Assembly: GCA_964348015.1 (NCBI GenBank)
Contig: CAYGBC010000054.1
Coordinates: 1 to 64,000 of the forward strand
DNA: 64,000 nucleotides
From: SOIA01 sp964348015
GTDB taxonomy: Bacteria > Acidobacteriota > Aminicenantia > Aminicenantales > Aminicenantaceae
Reading direction: 5' to 3'
The translations under genes were made by a program, and so were the position numbers. Under the pieces are notes generated by a model, which ran no database searches, had not been told where the DNA came from, and was given only the letters and a program-made list of their open reading frames with translations. This document shows, one piece after another, positions 44,562 to 53,063 of the stretch; the first letter of the stretch is position 1; every line of letters starts with the position of its first letter.

Positions 44562-46925
44562 TTAGAAGGATTGGTGTTCTGTCCGCTTGATGATCTCGTT
44601 CTGCAGGTCGACACTGATGTCCACGAAGTAATCGCTGTATCCCGCCACCCGGATGACCAGGTCTCTGTATTTTTCAGGATGCTTCTGAGCTTTGCGAAGA
44701 GTTTCAGCGCTGACCACATTGAGCTGGATATGATGGCCATCCAGCTTGAAATAGGACCGGATAAGATGGGCGAGTTTATCGATTCCCTCTTCGTCTGCGA
44801 GAAGATGCGGAGTGAATTTCTGATTGAGAAGCGTTCCTCCTGTCCGCAGATGGTCTATCTTGGCGGCAGACTGAATCACGGCTGTGGGCCCTTTCCGGTC
44901 AGAGCCTTGAACTGGAGAGATTCCTTCGGATAGAGGCTCAGCGGCCTTTCTTCCGTCTGGAGTGGCGCCGACCACCTTCCCGAAATAGACATGAACCGTG
45001 GTGGGCAGAAGATTGATCTGGTAGAATCCCCCTTTTGTGTTCGGTCTTCCGCTGACTGTCTCGTAATACATCTCGAATATCGCCCGCGTGATCTCATCCG
45101 CGCAATCATCATCATTCCCGTATTTGGGGGATTTATTCAGGAATCTCTGCCGCAGCGACTCGTTCCCTTTAAAGTTGTCTTTCAGCGCCTTCAACAGGTT
45201 TTTCATGCGGATGTGCTTCTGGTCAAAGACATTGTACTTCACGGAGGCGAGCACATCGGTCATCGTCCCCATGCCCACTCCTTGAATATAAGACGTGTTG
45301 TACCGGGCCCCGCCATCGTGGTAGTCCTTCCCGGTGGCGATGCAATCATCGATGAGAATCGAGAGGAAAGGAGCGGGCAGGTATTCGGCATACAGCCTCT
45401 CGATGATGTTGCTCCCTTCGACCTTGATGTCCACAAAATGGCAGACCTGCTTTTGGAATGCCTCGAACAGTTCCTCGAACGACTGGAACGATACCGGATC
45501 GCCTGTCCTCAGCCCGATCTCTTTCCCTGTCCGGGGGTCGATCCCGTTGTTCAGTGTGATCTCAAAGACTTTGGGGAGGTTGAAATACCCGGTCAGGTTG
45601 TAATTCTCTTTTCCAAACGCGCCTGTTTCGACACACCCGCTGGCTCCGCCGTTTCGCGCGTCTTCGATCGACTTCCCCTGCCTCACCAGCTCCTGGACGA
45701 TGGCGTCTGTGTTGAACACGGATGGCTGTCCAAAGCCCGTCTTGATAATCTTCAACGCCCGCTTGAGGAAGCTGTCTGGAGTTTTTTTACTGATCTGGAC
45801 CATGGAACTCGGCTGGAGAATTCTCATCTCCTCGATGACATCGAGAATCAGAAAAGACAGTTCGTTCACCGCATCCGAGCCATCGGGCTTGACTCCACCC
45901 GTGTTGATCAGGGCGAAATCCGTGTAGGTGCCGCTCTCTTCAGCGGTCACACCGACTTTCGGAGGCGCGGGCTGATTGTTGAATTTGACCCAGAATGCCT
46001 GCAAAAGCTCCTTCGCTTTTTCTTTGCTCAGTGTTCCCTTCTCCAGTCCTTTTTTGTAAAGAGGATACAGATGCTGATCCAGGCGTCCAGGATTGAACGA
46101 ATCCCAGGTGTTCAGCTCGATGATCACTCCGAGGTGCACGAACCAGTAATACTGCAACGCTTCCCAGAAATCTTTCGGGGCATGAGCCGGCACGCGGGAA
46201 CAGTTGCGGGCGATTCTTTCCAGCTCTTTTTTTCGCTTCGGATTCTTTTCCTTCCTCGCCAGCTGTTTCGCTTTCTCTGCATGACGCCCGGCATACATGA
46301 TCAACGCATCCACACAGATGGCCATGGCCTTCAGCTCTTCCCTTTTCTTATACGCCTCCGGGTCTTTTAAGAAATCCAGGTTCTGGATGCTTGTCTCGAT
46401 GTCGTGCTTGAAATCCAGGAATCCCTTTGCGTAGATCTTATCGTCCAGAACCGTGTGTCCCGGAGCTCTCTGCTCCATGAATTCCGTGAAGACTCCCGCT
46501 TCGAACGCTTCTTTCCATTCTTGAGAAACCGCTCTGAAGATCCTGTCTCTGATCGACTTCCCCCTCCAGAAAGGTATGATCTCTTTTGTGTAGAGTTTCT
46601 TCGTCTTTTCATCGACTGAAAAGGACGTTTTCTCTCGTGTATTCAGGATGTTGAGGTCCTCGAGGCTGTGCGCAGTGATCTCAGGATAGGTCGGTGTCGC
46701 TTTCGGAGCCGGGCCCCGCTCTCCCACGATCAGCTCTTCCGGGTTGATGCATACGGATTTGTGCTCGAGAATATATTTGAAGGCCAACGCTCTCTGAACA
46801 GGGACAGAGAACTTTTCCACTCCGGCGCTCATGTAAAAATCTGTGACCAGTTTGGCTCGCTCCGGAGTCATGCGGGGCTTGGCCCTCAGGCTCTGCCCTC
46901 TTAATTTATTTATCCTTGGGTTCAT
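44562..46925 (-). CDS. hypD: HypD-type glycyl radical enzyme (trans-4-hydroxy-L-proline dehydratase)
   Basis: A 787-residue glycyl radical enzyme. The radical loop is RVAGYSDYF (Gly762) and the thiyl site is GASGCVETG (Cys431, Glu433). Every active-site residue I recall for Clostridioides difficile HypD is present at an offset of -3: Phe149, His157, Asp275, Ser331, Asp336, Phe337, Cys431, Glu433, Tyr447, Leu640, Thr642 and Gly762. It should dehydrate trans-4-hydroxy-L-proline to pyrroline-5-carboxylate in the cytoplasm, only without oxygen. The ATG has AGGAGG upstream, three bases past the activase stop. The D-isomer-specific relatives (HplG) cannot be fully excluded. Confidence 0.85.
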   Translation of the reverse strand: MNPRINKLRGQSLRAKPRMTPERAKLVTDFYMSAGVEKFSVPVQRALAFKYILEHKSVCINPEELIVGERGPAPKATPTYPEITAHSLEDLNILNTREKTSFSVDEKTKKLYTKEIIPFWRGKSIRDRIFRAVSQEWKEAFEAGVFTEFMEQRAPGHTVLDDKIYAKGFLDFKHDIETSIQNLDFLKDPEAYKKREELKAMAICVDALIMYAGRHAEKAKQLARKEKNPKRKKELERIARNCSRVPAHAPKDFWEALQYYWFVHLGVIIELNTWDSFNPGRLDQHLYPLYKKGLEKGTLSKEKAKELLQAFWVKFNNQPAPPKVGVTAEESGTYTDFALINTGGVKPDGSDAVNELSFLILDVIEEMRILQPSSMVQISKKTPDSFLKRALKIIKTGFGQPSVFNTDAIVQELVRQGKSIEDARNGGASGCVETGAFGKENYNLTGYFNLPKVFEITLNNGIDPRTGKEIGLRTGDPVSFQSFEELFEAFQKQVCHFVDIKVEGSNIIERLYAEYLPAPFLSILIDDCIATGKDYHDGGARYNTSYIQGVGMGTMTDVLASVKYNVFDQKHIRMKNLLKALKDNFKGNESLRQRFLNKSPKYGNDDDCADEITRAIFEMYYETVSGRPNTKGGFYQINLLPTTVHVYFGKVVGATPDGRKAAEPLSEGISPVQGSDRKGPTAVIQSAAKIDHLRTGGTLLNQKFTPHLLADEEGIDKLAHLIRSYFKLDGHHIQLNVVSAETLRKAQKHPEKYRDLVIRVAGYSDYFVDISVDLQNEIIKRTEHQSF

Positions 46926-46928
46926 GGC

Positions 46929-47837
46929 TCATCCTCCTGTTTTGATCGAAAATCCGGATCCGGTCAAAATCTTCTCGATCTCATCCATCCTTGTGACTGA
47001 GGGGGGCTTGAATTTTCTCAAAGAATCTTGTTTTCTGAGATTCCGGTATTTTTCGCATCCTCCGCTGTGATAGGGCAAGAGGCTGATGTGTTGTATATTT
47101 CTCAGACTTTGAAGAAACGCCGTCAAGGCCTCGATATTCTGATCATCGTCATTGATTCCTGAAATCAGCGGAATCCGGACAGCAACAGCCTTTCCCATTT
47201 CTGTGAGCTTCCGCAGGTTTTCCAGGATAATCCTGTTGGATACCCCGGTGTATTTCTTATGCTTTTCGTCATGCATGATCTTGAGGTCATACAAAAACAG
47301 ATCCACCTGACCGCTCACCTTCTTCAGGTCCTGGAAGGATACATATCCTGAAGTATCCAGTGTGACATGAATTTTTTTCTTTTTAATTTCAGTGAGGAGC
47401 ATCTCTAAAAACTCAAGCTGCATCAGCGGTTCTCCTCCGGAGAAAGTGATCCCACCCCCTGATTCATCGAAGAACACCCGATCTCTCTCGATCTCTTCCA
47501 TGGCTTGTGCGACCGTGACATCCTGTCCGACAATCTCCAGAGCATCGTATACACACGCGTCCTCGCATTTTTTGCAGAAATCACATTTCTCTCTATCGAT
47601 ATCTATCGAATGTCCATTTTTAGATATTGCGCCTTGGGGACACGCGGAAACACAGGCATCGCAATCCTCTGCACAACGTTTCTGCCTTATGAAGATCTCA
47701 GGGCCTGGCTCGATCCCTTCTGGATTCTGGCACCACTGACATTGAAGAGGACAGCCTTTGAGAAAAACAGTGGTCCGGATTCCTGGACCATCGTGGATCG
47801 CATAGCGCTTGACGTCAAAAATTGTGCCTTTTCTCAT
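46929..47837 (-). CDS. glycyl radical enzyme activase (radical SAM)
   Basis: A 302-residue PflA-type activating enzyme. The radical SAM cluster motif is KGCPLQCQWC (Cys29, 33, 36; Cx3Cx2C). A ferredoxin-like insert with two more clusters follows (CAEDCDACVSACP, CDFCKKCEDAC), and GGITFSGGEPLMQ marks the SAM site. It makes the glycyl radical on the neighbouring HypD-type enzyme. It follows the GntR gene by 9 bases and precedes hypD by 3, so the three form one operon. Confidence 0.95.
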   Translation of the reverse strand: MRKGTIFDVKRYAIHDGPGIRTTVFLKGCPLQCQWCQNPEGIEPGPEIFIRQKRCAEDCDACVSACPQGAISKNGHSIDIDREKCDFCKKCEDACVYDALEIVGQDVTVAQAMEEIERDRVFFDESGGGITFSGGEPLMQLEFLEMLLTEIKKKKIHVTLDTSGYVSFQDLKKVSGQVDLFLYDLKIMHDEKHKKYTGVSNRIILENLRKLTEMGKAVAVRIPLISGINDDDQNIEALTAFLQSLRNIQHISLLPYHSGGCEKYRNLRKQDSLRKFKPPSVTRMDEIEKILTGSGFSIKTGG

Positions 47838-47846
47838 CTCCGATGC

Positions 47847-48536
47847 CTATTTCTTCGATAAAGCTGCAGCGTGTGCGTAGTAATCCTTGATGAATCTCTC
47901 CTGAACCTCGAAAGACCAGTGGACATCTCGGATATAACTCGCCGCTTCTTTCTGCCGTCTCTGTGCAATCCGCTTCACCAGTTCTCTGTGTTCTCTAATG
48001 GAGGACAACTCCCATGCTTTCACGAAACCCTGCTGGCGCGGAAAGTCGTAGAGTCTTTTCTTGAGGTTGTTCACGATCCTCACCAAATTGTTGTTCTTGC
48101 AGAGACCCAGAAAAGTGTCATGGAATTGGAGGTTTTTCTTGTAATAGAGGTTGAAATCATCCTTCTTGATGGCGTCTTCCATATGGTTGTTAAGCGCGCG
48201 CAATTTCTCGATGTCTTCCTTCTTCAGCCTGTCAAATGCGCTCAAAAGAGCCGTGCTCTCCAGAGCTCCGATGATCGCGTAGTATTCCCTGATATCCTGG
48301 AGCGTGAGATGGTTCACGACCACACCGCGGCGCGGAAGGATGGACACGAAGCTCTCCATCTCGAGCTGGAGCAGTGCATCTCTTAATGGTGTTTTGCTCA
48401 CTCCCAGTTTTCTGCTGGTTTCCTCCATGTTGATGGATTCTCCCGGACGGATCTTTCCCTTCTGCATCTGGTCTCTCAAATATTCATAAACCTGATCCTT
48501 TAACGATTTAATATTGAGTATGCTTTTTTCGGCCAA
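47847..48536 (-). CDS. GntR/FadR-type regulator with FCD domain
   Basis: About 229 residues: a winged helix (LKDQVYEYLRDQMQKGKIRP, EETSRKLGVSKTPLRDALLQ) and an all-helical FCD ligand domain (YYAIIGALESTALL, NLQFHDTFLG, EHRELVKRIAQR) whose Asp/His residues bind a metal and small acids. The longer frame starts inside the 24-bp palindrome; the TTG at 48536 with AGAGGTGG five bases upstream is the better start. It probably represses its own operon (activase and hypD) until the substrate is present. Confidence 0.9.
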   Translation of the reverse strand: MAEKSILNIKSLKDQVYEYLRDQMQKGKIRPGESINMEETSRKLGVSKTPLRDALLQLEMESFVSILPRRGVVVNHLTLQDIREYYAIIGALESTALLSAFDRLKKEDIEKLRALNNHMEDAIKKDDFNLYYKKNLQFHDTFLGLCKNNNLVRIVNNLKKRLYDFPRQQGFVKAWELSSIREHRELVKRIAQRRQKEAASYIRDVHWSFEVQERFIKDYYAHAAALSKK

Positions 48537-48551
48537 TTTATCCACCTCTTC

Positions 48552-48588
48552 TGATATCTGATATATCACATATCATGAAACGATGCAA
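48552..48588 (-). promoter_or_regulatory. GntR operon promoter with palindromic operator
   Basis: On the minus strand TTGCAT (48588-48583) and TATATC (48565-48560) are separated by 17 bases. A 24-bp palindrome with only one mismatched base pair (48552-48575), with core TGATATATCA and outer arms TGATAT/ATATCA, covers the -10 box. Such a site 16 bases before the GntR start suggests autorepression. Confidence 0.65.
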
Positions 48589-48735
48589 GTCTTTTTTTAA
48601 AAAAAAAGAATTTGGGGGCGTTTCCCAAGGTGCCACTCTAGACCATAAAGGACATCCACAAAAGGTTATCTTATGAGATACTGTTGAGGCAGAGGAATGA
48701 ATGCGCTAAGGCAGTACCTTGGTGAACGTCCCCGT

Positions 48736-49839
48736 CTATTTAATGATAACTACTGGACGGCCCAGCTTCTTCTCCTCGACATGAATCCCGAGACCCGGTT
48801 GAATCGGAACCTCCAACCTCCCCTTTTTCCTCCGGGGGGCATCCTCAGCCAGATGAACGTCATTGTAGCTGTTGAAGTCGGTCGATGTGAAATACAATTC
48901 AGGGCGTGTACTCCCGACAAGATGAGCAATGGCTGCAGTGGTCACATCCCCGCCCCAGCTGTCTTCCATGGTCATCGCAATGCCGAGAGATTCACATATA
49001 TCTCTCATCAATTTGGTTTTGGTTAGACCTCCAAGCCGAGAAATTTTCAGGTTGACAACGTCCATAGCTTGATGATGATGAGCCGCCAAGAGGGATTCGA
49101 CACCTCTGATCACTTCATCCAGAATCATAGGCTGATGCGTATGTGCCCGGACCGCAAAACATTCTTCCAAAGTCGAGCACGGCTGTTCAACATAATAGTC
49201 CTCCCCTGCCAGAGCGTTGACCACACGGATCGCTTTATGCGCCAGCCAACCTGTGTTTGCATCTGCCACAAGAATATCGCCAGGCTTGATGACTTTGAGG
49301 GCGGCTTTGATGCGTTTGATGTCATCATCCGGGTCGCCGCCGACTTTGAGCTGGAATCTCCGGTAGCCTTCTTCCCTGTAACGGGCCACGTCATCCGCCA
49401 TCTCCTTGGGAGTGCCCTGAGATATGGCTCTGTAAAGGAGAAAATCATCCATCGTGCGCCCGCCCAAGAGCGTGCACACAGGAACTCCCGCAGCCTGGCC
49501 GAGTATGTCCCAGCAGGCGATATCCAGAGGGGATTTGATGTAATTGTGCCCGGTCAGCGCAGAATCCATCAGGTGATTGATGCCGTTGAGCTGGCAGGGA
49601 TCCTGTCCCAAAAGGAGAGGCCCGATCTCCTCGATCCCGCTCGGGACCCCGCGCGCGTAAGCATCCATATACGCTGAGCCGAGAGGGCAGACTTCGGCAT
49701 ACCCGGTCAATCCTTCATCTGTGGAGATTTTTACTATCGTGCTTATGAACGATGTCACTGCCTGGCCACGGGACCAGGCATACTGAGGATCCAGGAGTTT
49801 ATAACTCACTTGATGGACATCAATCTGAGTGATTTTCAT
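48736..49839 (-). CDS. enolase-superfamily cis-3-hydroxy-L-proline dehydratase-like protein
   Basis: A 367-residue mandelate racemase/muconate lactonizing enzyme relative. Metal ligands Asp193 (VADANTGW), Glu218 (YVEQPC) and Asp241 (ILDEV), and the lysine pair Lys165 (FQLKVGGD) and Lys265 (VNLKISRLGG), are visible. These numbers equal those I recall for the Labrenzia cis-3-hydroxy-L-proline dehydratase, whose CPLGSAY and WGGD segments are also present. The product would be pyrroline-2-carboxylate; hydroxyproline-betaine or proline-betaine epimerase is the main alternative. It lies at the end of the por genes (gap of 18 bases) and just upstream of the GntR-hypD operon. Confidence 0.75.
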   Translation of the reverse strand: MKITQIDVHQVSYKLLDPQYAWSRGQAVTSFISTIVKISTDEGLTGYAEVCPLGSAYMDAYARGVPSGIEEIGPLLLGQDPCQLNGINHLMDSALTGHNYIKSPLDIACWDILGQAAGVPVCTLLGGRTMDDFLLYRAISQGTPKEMADDVARYREEGYRRFQLKVGGDPDDDIKRIKAALKVIKPGDILVADANTGWLAHKAIRVVNALAGEDYYVEQPCSTLEECFAVRAHTHQPMILDEVIRGVESLLAAHHHQAMDVVNLKISRLGGLTKTKLMRDICESLGIAMTMEDSWGGDVTTAAIAHLVGSTRPELYFTSTDFNSYNDVHLAEDAPRRKKGRLEVPIQPGLGIHVEEKKLGRPVVIIK

Positions 49840-49857
49840 TCGAATCTCCCCCGTTCA

Positions 49858-50790
49858 TTACGCACTCAGGCTTGCGAGCGTGTTCAAATTCTCCCAGTCC
49901 TCATCGACCTGCTTCTGGATCTCCTCCAAAATCGGAGCATTCTCTTCCTTGAATAGATGTCGAAATCTTCCCTGAGGCTTCAGCCATTCCAAAATCGGTT
50001 TCTTTTCTCTGGGTTTGTAATTGATCTTGTATTTCCCGTTTTCGACCTCGTACAGAGGCCAGACACATGTGTCGATAGCGGTCTGTGCCAGCCGAATCCC
50101 TTGAGATTCGTCATATTTCCATTCTGTGGGACAGAGGCAGAGAATATTCAGGAACGCGGGGCCTTCGGTCTCGAAAGCCTTCTTCGCCTTGTTGTACAGG
50201 TCCTGCCATCTGTTCGGAGCAGCTTGGGCCACATACGGAATGTTGTGGGCCACCAGCACTCTCGTGAGATCCTTCCGGCGCTGGAGCTTACCCGGAATCT
50301 TTGTTCCCTCCGGGGAGGTCGTCGCGGAAGCTCCCAGAGGAGTCGCAGAAGACCTCTGCCCGCCTGTGTTGGCATAGACATTATTGTCGTAGCAGACATA
50401 GACGATGTCATGGCCTCTCTCCACGGCACCGGAAAGCGCCTGGAGTCCGATATCATACGTGCCGCCGTCCCCTCCGACGCCCATAAATTTGATCTTCTTG
50501 TCCTTGGGGATCCGTCCTTTTTTCCTCAGGGCCTGGTACATGGATTCCACTCCTGCAATCGTCGCCGCGGCATTCTCGAACGCGCTGTGAACCCAGGTAA
50601 CATTCCATGAGGTTCTGGGAAATATGGTCGTGCAGACTTCCAAACAGCCTGTGGCATTGGCAATGATCAGCGGGTCCTCTGTGGCCCGCAACACAACCTT
50701 AAATATGAGAGGAATTCCACAACCCAGACACATGCCGTGGCCTGCGACCAGTCTATCTTCCATCTGGGCTAAATCTTTGAGTTTTGCCAT
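49858..50790 (-). CDS. porB: 2-oxoacid:ferredoxin oxidoreductase beta subunit
   Basis: A 310-residue thiamine-diphosphate subunit: cluster Cys in HGMCLGCGIPL and TGCLEVCTT, and the TPP motif MGVGGDGGTYDIG running to CYDNNVYANTGGQ. It carries out the decarboxylation of a 2-oxoacid, probably pyruvate, and passes electrons to ferredoxin. It is third-generation in the order G-D-A-B on one strand, 17 bases after porA. In a hydroxyproline user it would burn 2-oxoacids made downstream, but it may serve central metabolism generally. Confidence 0.9.
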   Translation of the reverse strand: MAKLKDLAQMEDRLVAGHGMCLGCGIPLIFKVVLRATEDPLIIANATGCLEVCTTIFPRTSWNVTWVHSAFENAAATIAGVESMYQALRKKGRIPKDKKIKFMGVGGDGGTYDIGLQALSGAVERGHDIVYVCYDNNVYANTGGQRSSATPLGASATTSPEGTKIPGKLQRRKDLTRVLVAHNIPYVAQAAPNRWQDLYNKAKKAFETEGPAFLNILCLCPTEWKYDESQGIRLAQTAIDTCVWPLYEVENGKYKINYKPREKKPILEWLKPQGRFRHLFKEENAPILEEIQKQVDEDWENLNTLASLSA

Positions 50791-50807
50791 TTTCTTCTCC
50801 CTTTCCT

Positions 50808-51989
50808 CTACTCTCTCAAATTGATGTAGCCGAACGCCTCCTCGACTTTTCCGGTTTCAGCGATCTTTTCCAGCTTTTTGGCCACATCCTTGAAATGCTC
50901 GATCATGATATCCCGTCCTCCGAGGCCGTAGACATAATTCACGACCTGCGGTCGCTCCTCATAATCATACAGGGCGGAACGGATCTCGGTGAACAGAGGG
51001 GCTCCAAAAGCTCCGGGGCTCGAAGACCTATCAAGAACCGCTACAGCCTTCATTTTCTTCAAAGCCTCGGCCATTTTCTGATGGGGAAACGGGCGGAAAA
51101 TCCGCGGCTTCAACAGCCCGATCTTTGTCCCTTCGGACCTCAGCTCATCTACGGCATCTTTACACGTGCCGGCCGCAGAGCTCATCACTACTAAACACAT
51201 CTCGGCATCATCCATTCTGTATTCTTCGAAAAATCCGTATTCGCGGCCAAACGCCTTCCCGAATTCCTTCCCGACCGCCTCTATAACGGAAGGGGCGTTT
51301 TCGATTCCCTCGATCTGATTTCGTTTGTGCTCAAAATAATAATCGGTGAAATCGAGCGGGCCGACCGTCATCTTCTGGCTGGTATCCAGAAGAGGATAGA
51401 CCGGCTTGTATTCCCCGACGAATTTCTTGACTTTGGCGTCATCTTCCACCTGAATGACTTCCATCGAGTGACTGATGATGAAACCGTCCAGCCCGACAAG
51501 AACAGGAGTCCTGACATCCAGGTGCTCTCCGATACGGAAGGCCTGGATAAAATTGTCATAGGCTTCCTGGCAATTCTCAGAGTAAATCTGAATCCATCCC
51601 GAATCACGAGCGCCCATCGTATCGCTGTGGTCGCCGTGTATGTTGATCGGAGCACTCAGCGAACGATTGGCGATTCCCGCCACGATCGGAAGCCTCAGGC
51701 CCGCAGCGATGTAAAGCATCTCCCACATCAGAGCCAATCCCTGGGAAGCGGTTGCGGTCATCACCCGTCCTCCTGCCGAAGCGGCGCCGATACACACGCT
51801 CATCGCGCTGTGTTCGCTCTCCGGACACACAAATTCTCCGGTGATCAATCCATCCGCTTGAAATTTCGCGATGGTCTCCACTATCGCCGTGGACGGAGTG
51901 ATGGGATAGGCGGCAATGACATCCGGGTCGATCTGCCTTGCGGCCTCTGCGATCGTCTGATTTCCGTTTAACGTTTTCAGAGTGCTCAT
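50808..51989 (-). CDS. porA: 2-oxoacid:ferredoxin oxidoreductase alpha subunit
   Basis: A 393-residue alpha subunit: GNQTIAEAARQIDPDVIAAY, PITPSTAIVETIAKF, the CPESEHSAMSVCIGAASAGG segment that closes over TPP, and the C-terminal domain AVLDRSSSPGAFGAPL. It pairs with PorB. Its start overlaps the porD stop in ATGA. Confidence 0.9.
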   Translation of the reverse strand: MSTLKTLNGNQTIAEAARQIDPDVIAAYPITPSTAIVETIAKFQADGLITGEFVCPESEHSAMSVCIGAASAGGRVMTATASQGLALMWEMLYIAAGLRLPIVAGIANRSLSAPINIHGDHSDTMGARDSGWIQIYSENCQEAYDNFIQAFRIGEHLDVRTPVLVGLDGFIISHSMEVIQVEDDAKVKKFVGEYKPVYPLLDTSQKMTVGPLDFTDYYFEHKRNQIEGIENAPSVIEAVGKEFGKAFGREYGFFEEYRMDDAEMCLVVMSSAAGTCKDAVDELRSEGTKIGLLKPRIFRPFPHQKMAEALKKMKAVAVLDRSSSPGAFGAPLFTEIRSALYDYEERPQVVNYVYGLGGRDIMIEHFKDVAKKLEKIAETGKVEEAFGYINLRE

Positions 51990-52300
51990 TTTTCACTCCC
52001 TTCAGCCAGTTGGACTTCCTCTTTCACCATGACAATGGCTTTTTCCTTGGACGGACACTCCACAGCACACATGCCGCATCCTGTGCAGTAATCATAATTG
52101 ATCCCCTTCACCTCTCCCCCTTCGACCAAAATGGCAAAGTGAGGACAGTACAACCAGCAGAACAAGCACTGGATGCAGTTTTCCTCGATAAACTCAGGTT
52201 TTTGTCCAGACCTCCAGGTACCTGTCAAATTGTTCACTGAATTCCCGGCATCGAGATTGATTGTGCCGATGGTCAATTCCTTCCATTTTTCTTTACTCAT
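51986..52300 (-). CDS. porD: 2-oxoacid:ferredoxin oxidoreductase delta subunit (2[4Fe-4S] ferredoxin)
   Basis: A 104-residue subunit with two cluster motifs: CIQCLFCWLYCP and CTGCGMCAVECP. It passes electrons from the TPP subunit to external ferredoxin. It overlaps porG and porA by four bases each. Confidence 0.9.
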   Translation of the reverse strand: MSKEKWKELTIGTINLDAGNSVNNLTGTWRSGQKPEFIEENCIQCLFCWLYCPHFAILVEGGEVKGINYDYCTGCGMCAVECPSKEKAIVMVKEEVQLAEGSEK

Positions 52301-52872
52301 CCTTCCGCCACCTCCTTGACAGCTCTGTCAATGGTCCGCATGTTCATCTCCACGACCTCAGGGCGCAGCTTTTTACTCAGAGAGACTTTGATTTTTTCTT
52401 TGAACTTCTTAAGCCCCATCATCTCGGTGACCTTCACCAAGGCTGCGACCATCGGGACATTCGGGATGGGCCGGCCCAGCTCATCGGAAGCGATCGTGTA
52501 CGCATCCAATGAATAGATCTTTTTCTTTCCGAGAGAAAGTTTCTTCCGGATGAGAGAGACATCAAAAGTCGTGTTCATCAGAAAAATCGCATCGTCTTTG
52601 GCCCCGCTGCTGATGTCCACCATACCGAGAAGTGATGGGTCTGTGACCACAACAATATCCGGATAGTAAACCTGGCTGTGTGTCCGAATAGGCTTCTGGC
52701 TGATGCGGTTGAACGCCAGGATCGGCGCGCCTCTTTTTTCTGCTCCGAATTCAGGAAACGCCTGGACATGTATGTCCTTTTCGGAGGAAAGTACGTCCGC
52801 TAAAGTCGCCGCCGCCGTAACAACTCCCTGGCCTGCTCGGCCGTGCCAGCGTATTTCAATCGTCTCTTTCAT
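52297..52872 (-). CDS. porG: 2-oxoacid:ferredoxin oxidoreductase gamma subunit
   Basis: A 191-residue gamma subunit: IRWHGRAGQGVVTAAATLAD, FPEFGAEKRGAPILAFNRIS and VVTDPSLL mark the family. It binds CoA in the four-subunit enzyme. The ATG has GAGGAG upstream, in the short space after a 46-codon ORF. Confidence 0.9.
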   Translation of the reverse strand: MKETIEIRWHGRAGQGVVTAAATLADVLSSEKDIHVQAFPEFGAEKRGAPILAFNRISQKPIRTHSQVYYPDIVVVTDPSLLGMVDISSGAKDDAIFLMNTTFDVSLIRKKLSLGKKKIYSLDAYTIASDELGRPIPNVPMVAALVKVTEMMGLKKFKEKIKVSLSKKLRPEVVEMNMRTIDRAVKEVAEG

Positions 52873-52881
52873 AGAGCCTCC

Positions 52882-53022
52882 TCACATTTGATTCAAGATC
52901 GTGTCTTCCACCGGAATCCCCATGCTGTCGATAATCAGAGATATCTTATGATCCCAATTTGCATTCTCAAACGATAAACCAAACATTAATTTTTCGACCT
53001 CGCACTTCTCTGTCTTCATCAT
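52882..53022 (-). CDS. small protein, 46 aa, first gene of the por operon
   Basis: An ATG at 53022 (or the next codon at 53019) opens a 46-codon frame, with GGGAAG just upstream. It ends with TGA nine bases before the porG start, and its stop lies next to the porG ribosome site. The peptide is acidic and mixed, with FGLSFENANWDHKISLIID in the middle, one Cys, and no signal or membrane segment. I do not recognise the family. It may be a leader peptide or a small accessory protein of the oxidoreductase. Confidence 0.5.
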   Translation of the reverse strand: MMKTEKCEVEKLMFGLSFENANWDHKISLIIDSMGIPVEDTILNQM

Positions 53023-53063
53023 TCTTCCCGGTTTTTTCAAAGATTCGACTGGAATCCTGAAAT

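Noticed and set aside
44991..46370. A 459-codon plus-strand frame opposite the glycyl radical enzyme
   Set aside because: Antisense to a gene with all active-site residues; no family features and no ribosome site. The length comes from codon bias.
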